Of a stretch of DNA of 64,000 nucleotides, positions 28,411 through 35,515 are shown one piece after another. Source of the DNA: Acetispira formosa (nom. nud.) (GTDB lineage: Bacteria; Desulfobacterota; Desulfarculia; Adiutricales; Adiutricaceae). The stretch's first letter is position 1; the number at the start of each line of letters is the position of its first letter. Position numbers and translations under genes: made by a program. Location of the stretch: positions 868,001 to 932,000 of the forward strand of contig CP026657.1 in the NCBI GenBank assembly GCA_023525915.1, in the 5' to 3' direction. The notes beneath the pieces were generated by a model that had not been told where the DNA came from, made no database searches, and saw only the letters and a list, made by a program, of their open reading frames with translations.

Positions 28411-29940
28411 TTAAGATAGAGGTCCTAAAACCTTTTCAACCGCATCGACAATCTCGCCGCTCTTAACCAGTTCCAGAACAGCGTCAAAATCGGTGCACAT
28501 AATCCGGTCTTCCGTCAGGGGCTTGACTACGCGGCGCACGCAGTCATAAGCCGCCTTGGTGCCGGCGCCCAGTTTCCTCTTGTTAACGTCGCTTTCCAGC
28601 TCGATACCCTGAGCGGCGGAGACCAGTTCAATGGCCACCACGCGGCTGACGTTGTCACAGATGTCTCTGGCTTTGCGGGCGGCGATGGTGCCCATACTGA
28701 CATGGTCTTCCTGGTTGGCCGACGAGGGGATGGAATCCACGCTGGCCGGATGAGCCAGCACCTTGTTTTCCGAAACCAGGGCGGCCGCCGCATACTGGGC
28801 GATCATGAAGCCGGAATTGAGGCCGCCTTTGGCGGTCAGGAAAGCCGGCAGCCCGCTGAGGGACGGATTGACCAGACGCTCAATACGCCGCTCCGAGACG
28901 TTGGCCATTTCAGCAATGGCGATGCCCAGAAAATCAAAGGGCAGGGCCATGGGCTGGCCGTGGAAGTTGCCGCCGGAAATAGCCAGATCAAGATCGGCCA
29001 GGATAATGGGGTTATCGGTCACGGCGTTGATTTCAATGGCGACCTTTTCCAGAACGAAATCGAGAGCGTCCTTGCTGGCGCCGTGAATCTGGGGCACGCA
29101 GCGCAGTGAATAGGCGTCCTGCACCCTCACCTGTCCCTGGGCCGTGGTGCGTTCGCTGCCGGCCAGGATTTTTCTCAAATTGGCGGCGGTGTTGATCTGG
29201 CCGTTGTGGGGACGCAGTTCATGAAGTTCCGGCCGGAAAGCATCAATGATGCAAGTCAGGGCTTCACCGGTCATGGCCGCGGCGATGTCGCAGAGGGTCA
29301 TCAGCTTTTTGGCGTCATAGGCGGCAATCGCGCCCACGGCCGTCAGCACCTGGGTGCCGTTAATGAGGGCCAGCCCCTCTTTGGAGGTCAGCACCACCGG
29401 CTTCAAACCGGCTTTTTCCAGGGCCGCGCCGCCGTCAATCAGTTCCCCCTTATAGAAAGCCTGGCCCATGCCCAGAAGGGGCAGGGTCATGTGGGCCAGA
29501 GGGGCCAAGTCGCCGCTGGCGCCCAGGGAGCCCTTTTCAGGAATGGCCGGATGAATGCCATGGTTGATGAGGTCCACCAGAGACTGAATCGTCTCCAGCC
29601 GGATACCGGAATAGCCTTTGCTGAGGGCGTTGGCCCGCAGAAGCATAATGGCCCTGACCGTCTCTTCAGGAAAAAGGGGGCCGGTGCCGCAGCTATGGCT
29701 CATGATCAGATTTTTCTGGAGCACTTCGGTTTCTTCGCGGGAAATGTGAACATCGCTGAACTTGCCGAAACCGGTTGTTATGCCATACACAACCCTTTCT
29801 TCCATCACCAGCTTGTCAATGTATTCACGGGATTTGCGAACTCTTTCCTTAGCCTCTTCAGAAATTGTCACTTTCTTGCCGAACCTGGCAACCTGGATAA
29901 CATCTTCCAGAGTTAAAGAACGGCCGTCGATACAAATCAT
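28411..29940 (-). CDS. hutH: Histidine ammonia-lyase
   Basis: 509 residues from ATG 29940 (AAGGGG eight bases upstream). Converts L-histidine to urocanate and ammonia, the first step of histidine degradation. All hallmark features are present: VYGITTGFG with the catalytic Tyr (Y52), SHSCGTG, the MIO-forming Ala-Ser-Gly triad in GSLGASGDLAPLAHM (141-143), LINGTQ, QDAYSLRC, and NQEDHVSMG. Length is normal for HutH. It heads an operon with the transporter 79 bases downstream, a GC-rich hairpin between them (about 28376-28403), and then the racemase. hutU, hutI and hutG are not in the window. Confidence 0.93.
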   Translation of the reverse strand: MICIDGRSLTLEDVIQVARFGKKVTISEEAKERVRKSREYIDKLVMEERVVYGITTGFGKFSDVHISREETEVLQKNLIMSHSCGTGPLFPEETVRAIMLLRANALSKGYSGIRLETIQSLVDLINHGIHPAIPEKGSLGASGDLAPLAHMTLPLLGMGQAFYKGELIDGGAALEKAGLKPVVLTSKEGLALINGTQVLTAVGAIAAYDAKKLMTLCDIAAAMTGEALTCIIDAFRPELHELRPHNGQINTAANLRKILAGSERTTAQGQVRVQDAYSLRCVPQIHGASKDALDFVLEKVAIEINAVTDNPIILADLDLAISGGNFHGQPMALPFDFLGIAIAEMANVSERRIERLVNPSLSGLPAFLTAKGGLNSGFMIAQYAAAALVSENKVLAHPASVDSIPSSANQEDHVSMGTIAARKARDICDNVSRVVAIELVSAAQGIELESDVNKRKLGAGTKAAYDCVRRVVKPLTEDRIMCTDFDAVLELVKSGEIVDAVEKVLGPLS

Positions 29941-30012
29941 TTTATCCCCCTTCTCTCTGAGTACCGTCTTCGAATAAGCGATTCCGGTATAGCATAATTT
30001 TATACGATATAT

Positions 30013-30029
30013 TGCACAATCATTGTGCA
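30013..30029. promoter_or_regulatory. Palindromic operator upstream of hutH
   Basis: Perfect 8-bp inverted repeat around one base: TGCACAAT-C-ATTGTGCA, 73 bases upstream of the hutH start. On the minus strand it overlaps a possible -35 (TTGTGC) spaced 17 bp from TATGCT. A natural binding site for the divergently encoded XRE-cupin regulator; a HutC-type site is an alternative. Confidence 0.6.
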
Positions 30030-30508
30030 CCAGTACCCCTGAGCAAATCCGCCGACTGTGAGGACTGTCGGCCGGACAACTTGTTCAGAAGCGTAAATCC
30101 AGCATGGTTAAAAAATTGTTCAAATTAAAAGCAGCGCACAATCAAAAGGCGTTCCTCCGGCCTGTTTGACGTTATGACCCGGCAGAAGCTCCGTGCCCAA
30201 TTTCAGCTACATTCAACTTTGGTGTTAACTCTGGTCCTTGAGGCTGACGGCTACTGGGCCGCCTCATTCAACAACTTGATAAGAATCATTTTTTTAACAA
30301 AATTCGCTCAGAACTGTTGTCTCCGGCGATAAGGGTATGCTATACTTCTCCCATCCCGAAGACGATCCATTCAGACCGGCCTTTGCGGGCCCGGCGGTAT
30401 CGGCGCGTATTCAGTTCAACAAAAGCATCAACAAACTCAAAACGAATATGACTCTAAAATTTCATATTTTAAGTGACTATAACACGTCCGCCCCGGCAAG
30501 TCAATATA

Positions 30509-30542
30509 TTGTTTTTTTGTGCGCGATACGGTATTAAATACC
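30509..30542 (+). promoter_or_regulatory. Probable promoter of XRE-cupin gene
   Basis: TTGTTT and TATTAA separated by 16 bp, with the -10 lying in a 13-bp palindrome GGTATTAAATACC (30530-30542). About 65 bases upstream of the start codon; a site for autorepression is plausible. Confidence 0.4.
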
Positions 30543-30609
30543 TTGGAACATCATAACGGACAAACCCGGCCGACTACGGCCAAGGCATCATCACAGGCAA
30601 GGTTGATTC

Positions 30610-31161
30610 ATGGACAACATAACAAATGTAATTGCGGCCAACCTTCAGGCGATCCGCAAGGAACGGCAGATGACCCTCTCGGATCTGGCCGACGTAACCG
30701 GAGTAAGCAAAAGCATGCTGGGTGAAATCGAGCGGGGCACCAGCAATCCCACCATCACGGTTCTGTGGAAAATAACCACGGGCCTGAAAATTTCCATCTC
30801 CCACCTGATTCACGCGCAGGCGGCCAGTTGTCAGATGGTGAAGGAAAACGACTGGCGGATACTTCATGAAGACCCGGCCAACATTTCGATGATCTTTGAA
30901 TGCGACCACACCCGCAATTTCGAAGTCTATCACATGGAGTTCCAGCCCGGCTCGGAGCACCCTTCCACCAGCCATGACAAGGGCGTGGTGGAATACATCA
31001 TGACCTATGAAGGCGCGTTCACGATCATTGTCGACGCCAATTCATTTCAGGTCGACAAGGGTGATTCGCTTTTATTCGAAGCCGACAACCCTCATTCCTA
31101 TCGCAATGATGGTGACGTTGTGGCCAGAGGCTATTCCATTATCTACTATCCTCAGATTTAA
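30610..31161 (+). CDS. XRE-family regulator with cupin domain
   Basis: 183 residues, ATG 30610 with AAGG seven to eight bases upstream. An N-terminal helix-turn-helix (about 8-62: IRKERQMTLSDLADVTGVSKSMLGEIERGTSNPTI) is followed by a C-terminal cupin barrel (about 105-180: PGSEHPSTSHDKGVVEYIMTYEGAFTIIV...GDSLLFEADNPHSYRN). Members of this class are usually local repressors that bind a small metabolite in the cupin. It is transcribed away from the hutH-transporter-racemase operon, which is its likely target, with histidine or urocanate as a candidate ligand (inference). Confidence 0.88.
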   Translation: MDNITNVIAANLQAIRKERQMTLSDLADVTGVSKSMLGEIERGTSNPTITVLWKITTGLKISISHLIHAQAASCQMVKENDWRILHEDPANISMIFECDHTRNFEVYHMEFQPGSEHPSTSHDKGVVEYIMTYEGAFTIIVDANSFQVDKGDSLLFEADNPHSYRNDGDVVARGYSIIYYPQI

Positions 31162-31191
31162 TACGTTTGAAATGAAGCCGAGACCAAAAGA

Positions 31192-31223
31192 CAAGCCCCG
31201 TCCGCTTCTGCGGACGGGGCTTG
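31192..31223. terminator. Strong hairpin after XRE-cupin gene
   Basis: Perfect 14-bp stem CAAGCCCCGTCCGC / GCGGACGGGGCTTG with a 4-nt loop, 31 bases after the stop. There is no good T-run, so its efficiency as an intrinsic terminator is uncertain. Confidence 0.7.
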
Positions 31224-31239
31224 CCATTGCGTGCGATCA

Positions 31240-31410
31240 GCAAAGGTAAAACCCCTCAGGGCGGGGCGGTGAGATATCTCCATAGTGGCCCCCGATTTTT
31301 CTCTGATCCCGGCCGGGTGGCTTCTTAAGAGGTTTGTTTGTCCGTGCCCGTCCGGGGAGCAAAAATCGTGGTCCCCTCTGGAGAAATCTCACCGCCCCGC
31401 CCTCCTGGAT
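31240..31410 (-). repeat. Palindromic element A1
   Basis: Arms GGGCGGGGCGGTGAGAT (31259-31275) and its exact complement (31386-31402) enclose further, weaker pairing and a conserved core. Read on the minus strand the core is GCTCCCCGGACGGGCAC, a spacer of about 20, then GCCACCCGGCCGGGATCAGAG-type sequence. The outer flank carries GGGTTTTACCTTTGC (minus strand). The same core with different arms occurs at 31468-31635 and 60796-60960. Confidence 0.8.
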
Positions 31411-31467
31411 CTGGTCGGCTTATGCAAGAGGCCCCAACCATCACCCCACCCAAACGCCGACACTGAT

Positions 31468-31635
31468 CAGGCCGGGCGGGCGAAAAATTTTCTGTAAGTC
31501 GCTCGTAATTTTGCTCCCCGGACGAGCACTTGCTCACAAACCTCCGACACTGCCACCCGGCCGGGAATACGAGAAAATTACGAGCGACGTCAGAAATTTT
31601 TTCGCCCGCCCGGCCGGGTTTTACCGTTGCCGCTT
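31468..31635 (+). repeat. Palindromic element A2
   Basis: Same core as A1 but on the plus strand: GCTCCCCGGACGAGCACT, spacer, GCCACCCGGCCGGGAATACG, then GGGTTTTACCGTTGCCGC. Arms differ from A1 and resemble A3: GCGGGCGAAAAATTTTCTG...CGCTCGTAATTTT with the complementary copy on the right. A1 and A2 lie head to head, filling the space between the convergent XRE-cupin and BCCT genes. Confidence 0.8.
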
Positions 31636-31660
31636 CCAAACGCTAGTGCAGAAAAATATA

Positions 31661-31700
31661 AACAAGGCGGCCCGGCTTTTTCAAGCCGGGCCGCCTTGTT
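31661..31700 (-). terminator. Intrinsic terminator of the BCCT gene
   Basis: Perfect 18-bp stem AACAAGGCGGCCCGGCTT / AAGCCGGGCCGCCTTGTT, followed on the minus strand by TATATTTTTC. The 21-bp motif at 31724-31744 lies between it and the stop codon. Confidence 0.9.
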
Positions 31701-31723
31701 TGGGGGCTGGAATAATCTTTCAC

Positions 31724-31744
31724 TTGCGAGGTGTATGACGAACC
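31724..31744 (-). repeat. 3'-UTR motif shared with 25952-25972
   Basis: On the plus strand TTGCGAGGTGTATGACGAAC plus one more C, identical over 21 bp at 25952-25972. In both places it lies between the stop of the last gene of a minus-strand transport/histidine operon and its terminator. Possibly a regulatory RNA target or a recombination scar. Confidence 0.7.
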
Positions 31745-31770
31745 AGTACCCCCGGATTCAGCCTGAAGAA

Positions 31771-33333
31771 TTATTCCTCAGGGTTGGAGATAAAAAAAGT
31801 CTTGATGGCCGACAGCACCTGGAGAACGAAGATGAACAACACCATCGCCCCGCCGGAGGCGGCCAGATATTTAACGCCGTCAACACCCTGAACACCGCCG
31901 GCAAAGGCCACCATAAAGAAAGCAATGGCGCCGATGGAAACGCCCCACAGGATTTTCTGCCAGGCGGGAGGTTCTTCGCCGTGCTTCATGCCTTTAGTGC
32001 AGAGCATGGCGATAGTGGTGGTCATAACGTCGGCTGCCGTGGCAAAGGAGATGATCAGAGTCACCATGACCAGCGGCACCAGAATGGTCGACAGAGGAAG
32101 GTGCTGGAGGAAAGCCCACAGGCCAGCCACCGCGCCGCTGTTTTGAATGGCGCCTACCAGATCGACCGTGCCCGACTGCTGCCACTGAAGCGCCGTGCCA
32201 CCCCAGATGCCAAACCAGACCATACCGAAAATGGAAGGCAGAATCCAGTTGATGATCATGAACTGGCGAATGGTGCGGCCATAGGAAATCAGCGCCAGGA
32301 ACAGGCCCATCAGGGGAGCATAGGCAATCCAGATGGCCCAGTCATACAAGGTCCACCACATCACCAGGGCTTCGCCGCCCATATCGATGGGGTCAAGCGA
32401 CCATTGCCAGAAATGCTGAAGCCAATAGGCCAGGCCCGCCGTTGAGGTCCGCATGATATACAGCGTGGGGCCGATGAGCAGGATGAAGATCAGGAGGAAA
32501 TAGAAAATTTTGGAGTTCAGGTCGGCCAGGAACTTGATGCCGCGATCCAGTCCCAGGTAGGAAGCGCTGGTATACAGGATACAAGTGACAATGGCCAGGC
32601 CCAGCCAGACCGGAATGCTCTGGGGAACGCCATAGGCGATTTCAATGCCGGAGCCGACCAGAGTCAGGCCCGCGCCCAGAGATGAAGCCAGGCCAAGGGC
32701 AATGGCCAAAAGGGCCAGTGTATCGATGAGCCAGGACAGCTTTTCCACTTTTTCGCCGAACAGGGGCTTGAGGGTGGAGGTGACGGTGAGAGGCTGTTTC
32801 TTGTTGAAGAAAAGATAGGCCCCCAAAATACCGCACAGTGAATACATGGCGTAGGGGAAGAAAGACCAGTTGTAGAAACAGCGGGCCATGGCGAACCAGA
32901 CGGCCTCTTCCGAACCGGGATCTATGCCGGTTTTGGCCAGTTCACCATAGATATTGCCCAGATAAATAATGGGTTCGTTCACGCCGTAGGTAATGACTCC
33001 GGTAGCCACGCCTCCGGTCAGAGCCATGGCGAACCAGCTCATGAACGAGAATTTGGGCTGCGCGTCTTTGCCGCCGATGCGGATGTTGCCGAAGCGGGAA
33101 ATGGAAATCACGATGGCGAAGATCAGGGCCACCACCGAGATGCCCTGATACAGCCAGCCGAACGATCTCAGTGAGCCGCTGAAAACTTTCTGGGCGATTT
33201 CAGACAACAACTGATTGTTGACGATGCCCAAGAGGGCCGCGCCGCCGATGATGATGAATGACGGCCAGAAGACCACACTGCGAAGGCGGCTGCCGCCCTG
33301 TTCTGGTTTGGAAACTGTTTCCTGGGTGGACAT
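31771..33333 (-). CDS. BCCT-family betaine/quaternary-amine transporter
   Basis: 520 residues, ATG 33333 with AGGAGG upstream, about 12 membrane helices. The family signature in helix 8 is clear (WWTLYDWAIWIAYAPLMGLFLALISYGRTIRQF), as is the glycine-rich helix (MALTGGVATGVITYGVNEP). BCCT proteins import betaine-like compounds (glycine betaine, carnitine, choline) by sodium or proton coupling or by antiport. There is no long charged C-terminal osmosensor tail as in BetP, so uptake of a nutrient or precursor/product exchange is more likely than osmoprotection. It follows the MIO-less lyase by 190 bases in one sigma-54-driven unit, so its substrate is probably the lyase's substrate. Confidence 0.9.
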   Translation of the reverse strand: MSTQETVSKPEQGGSRLRSVVFWPSFIIIGGAALLGIVNNQLLSEIAQKVFSGSLRSFGWLYQGISVVALIFAIVISISRFGNIRIGGKDAQPKFSFMSWFAMALTGGVATGVITYGVNEPIIYLGNIYGELAKTGIDPGSEEAVWFAMARCFYNWSFFPYAMYSLCGILGAYLFFNKKQPLTVTSTLKPLFGEKVEKLSWLIDTLALLAIALGLASSLGAGLTLVGSGIEIAYGVPQSIPVWLGLAIVTCILYTSASYLGLDRGIKFLADLNSKIFYFLLIFILLIGPTLYIMRTSTAGLAYWLQHFWQWSLDPIDMGGEALVMWWTLYDWAIWIAYAPLMGLFLALISYGRTIRQFMIINWILPSIFGMVWFGIWGGTALQWQQSGTVDLVGAIQNSGAVAGLWAFLQHLPLSTILVPLVMVTLIISFATAADVMTTTIAMLCTKGMKHGEEPPAWQKILWGVSIGAIAFFMVAFAGGVQGVDGVKYLAASGGAMVLFIFVLQVLSAIKTFFISNPEE

Positions 33334-33522
33334 TAAGTTCTCCTCCTGTTGCCGGCGGCGCTTGCCGCGCCGCTGTTGTCCGGTGATTCTATGCTGTTAT
33401 CAACTCAAAAACCTAAGGCCGGTCATCAGCGACCTGTTTCCCGACGGGCAAATCCACATTGCCCTCTCGGAGCCGCGTGTTGAGATGAAAAGCTCAAGAA
33501 TCGTCCACTGTTTTACGGTCGA

Positions 33523-35064
33523 TTATTTCAAGGGACCAATCAGCTCTTCCACCACGGTGGCCAGCCGCCCGGAATGGATAAGCTCTTTCAAGTAAATAAT
33601 GTGCGGGTAAAGGAACATATCCTGCTCCATTTTAGGCACATGCTTGCCAATTTCCGCGTACACCGCCTCTGAGGCCGCGCCGCACTTTTTGCCGTGCTCA
33701 AGAAAATTCTGGGCTTCAAAAACCGAAAGAAGCTCTATGGCCAGGATATACTCCAGCTTCTCAGCCACGGCCACCGCTTTCTTGGCCGCGTTGTAGCCCA
33801 TGGCCACATAATCCTCCTGCGCGGCACAGGTGGGGGTGTTGTCAATGCTGGCCGGGGTGGATAAAATCCGCATGTCGTTCAAAAGCCCGGCCTGGGTATA
33901 CTGGGGAATCATCAGGCCGGAATTGAGGCCCGGCTCCTTGATCAAAAAGCAGGGAAAACCGGAAAGGGTCTCGTCGATCAGGCGATTGTTGCGCCTCTCC
34001 GACATCTTGCCGAGCATGGTGGCGGCAATGGCCGCCGTATCCATGGCCGAGCCGACATAGGACGAATCAGCGTTGCAGGCCGATATGACGTCCTCATTGC
34101 CTTCGTCCGGCCAGACAATGGGATTGTCGCAGCAGGAGTTCATCTCGGTTTCAATGGTGTCCAGCGCGTTCAGCAAGAGCTTCTTGGCCGCGCCATGAAG
34201 CTGCGGAATGCAGCGCAGTGACAGGGCGTCCTGCACCCGGCCACTGCCGCCGCTCTGGATGATTTCCGAATCGGCCAGAATACGGCACACGTTTTCAGCG
34301 GTGCGGCCCTGTTCCTGATGGGGACGGACTGACATCACCCGAGGGTCGAAAGCCCTGATCACGCCGCCTACGGTTTCCAGGTTCAGCGCGCCGATGATGT
34401 CGGCCGCCCTGGCCGCCTGAATAAGATCATATATTGCCAGTGAGGCCAGAGCTGTGACGGAAGTGGTGCCGGAAATCAGGGCCAGCCCCTCTTTGGCGCC
34501 CAGCACCAAGGGCTCAAGCCCGGCTTTTTTAAGAGCCTCGGCAGCCGGCATTAATTCAGTCCCGTAATAAATCTGCCCTTCCCCTATCAGGCACAGGCTC
34601 ATGTGGGCCTCCGGGCTCAGATAGCCCACCGAGCCTTCTCGCGGCATCCACGGACTGAGGCCCAGGTTGAGGAACTCCCCCAGCCTCTCCAGCACCACAA
34701 AGCGCACCCCGCTATAACCCTGCCCCAGGTTCTGGAGAACCATTAACATGGTTGCCCGGGCCTGTTCGATTGTCAACGGCTCACCCACGGAAGTGGAGTG
34801 GGAAAGGATGATGTTCCTTTGCAGGGCCACCGTCTCCTGGCCGGAAATGGCTCTGGTGCAGAGCGCGCCAAATCCGGTGGTCACACCGTACATCACTTTT
34901 TCCTCAGCTACCCACTTTTCCACCACAGCCCTGGCTTTATCGACCCGCTGCCTGTAGTTTTGGGAAAAAGTGACTTTTGCGTTATGACGGGCCACGGCCA
35001 TAAACTGATTCAGGCCGATAGTGTCGCCGAGACGCACTTCTGTGATATTGCTTAAACTGGACAT
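33523..35064 (-). CDS. Ammonia-lyase-fold protein lacking the MIO triad
   Basis: 513 residues from ATG 35064 (AGGAGG). Clearly homologous to histidine/aromatic ammonia-lyases over its full length (VMYGVTTGFG, LSHSTSVGEP, GYSGVR, GRVQDALSLRCIPQLHG, CDNPI, AQEDYVAMG). However, the cofactor loop reads GSVGYLSPEAHM (144-155) where HutH has GSLGASGDLAPLAHM. The self-cyclising Ala-Ser-Gly is gone and the loop is shorter. LINGT has become LISGT, and the Tyr of QDAYSLR is Leu. It cannot use MIO chemistry. As I recall, ergothionase (trimethylamine release from ergothioneine) is a member of this fold without MIO. With a BCCT betaine transporter downstream, a histidine-betaine lyase is my best inference. 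A non-catalytic or other lyase role is the alternative. Confidence 0.8.
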   Translation of the reverse strand: MSSLSNITEVRLGDTIGLNQFMAVARHNAKVTFSQNYRQRVDKARAVVEKWVAEEKVMYGVTTGFGALCTRAISGQETVALQRNIILSHSTSVGEPLTIEQARATMLMVLQNLGQGYSGVRFVVLERLGEFLNLGLSPWMPREGSVGYLSPEAHMSLCLIGEGQIYYGTELMPAAEALKKAGLEPLVLGAKEGLALISGTTSVTALASLAIYDLIQAARAADIIGALNLETVGGVIRAFDPRVMSVRPHQEQGRTAENVCRILADSEIIQSGGSGRVQDALSLRCIPQLHGAAKKLLLNALDTIETEMNSCCDNPIVWPDEGNEDVISACNADSSYVGSAMDTAAIAATMLGKMSERRNNRLIDETLSGFPCFLIKEPGLNSGLMIPQYTQAGLLNDMRILSTPASIDNTPTCAAQEDYVAMGYNAAKKAVAVAEKLEYILAIELLSVFEAQNFLEHGKKCGAASEAVYAEIGKHVPKMEQDMFLYPHIIYLKELIHSGRLATVVEELIGPLK

Positions 35065-35292
35065 AATCCTCCTTGTGCGTGGGTGCGTAGTCCGCACTGG
35101 ACTGGTCCGGGGCAGGAATTTTCAGCCTGCCTGGTATTCGGCCGACTAGCGGCGCGGACACAGTTGCTCAGAATAACCTATGGATCGCCCTGGCCGGTTG
35201 AAGACACAACTCACCCGCCCCCGGAAAACGATCAGGATTATAGAAATATATGGAGCCAAAAGATATGGCGGTTGCCGATGCCGATTATCACA

Positions 35293-35307
35293 GCAAGCTG
35301 CGTGCCA
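35293..35307 (-). promoter_or_regulatory. Sigma-54 promoter of the lyase-BCCT operon
   Basis: Minus strand TGGCACGCAGCTTGC (35307 to 35293) matches the -24/-12 consensus TGGCAC-N5-TTGC perfectly. It lies about 230 bases upstream of the lyase start and between that gene and the divergent sigma-54 activator gene. Confidence 0.85.
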
Positions 35308-35398
35308 TTATGTCTTTATGCTGGCAAAATAATGCTTTGCCCTTAAATTTTGGCATTCAAAAAGGCGTTGAGCAGCTTTGACGATAAAAATGGATTGC

Positions 35399-35452
35399 CT
35401 GAATCACTCAAAACGGGTATGATTCAGACATTGTGGTGCAAAAATATTTTGC
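35399..35452. promoter_or_regulatory. Candidate enhancer sites for the sigma-54 activator
   Basis: CTGAATCA-N13-TGATTCAG (35399-35427) is a perfect 8-bp inverted repeat about 90-130 bases upstream of the -24 element, a usual enhancer distance. A second near-palindrome GCAAAAATATTTTGC follows at 35438-35452. Both are also just upstream of the activator gene and could serve autoregulation. Confidence 0.4.
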
Positions 35453-35515
35453 TATTCGCAAAATATTTATACAAATCAGAATCTATTTTTGCCTTTACCG
35501 ATTTGGAGACGGATA

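Larger units (their letters stand above)
29941..30609. other. Divergent regulatory region between hutH and XRE-cupin gene
   Basis: 670 bases without a supported gene. It holds the palindromes at 30013-30029 and 30530-30542. A 66-codon frame at 30337-30537 has no RBS and is not supported. The middle part is unexplained. Confidence 0.5.

Noticed and set aside
31285..31738. Several 70-270 codon frames in elements A1/A2 and extending against the BCCT gene
   Set aside because: They are mirror frames of palindromic DNA or antisense shadows of the transporter; peptides are Pro/Arg/Cys-rich and not protein-like.
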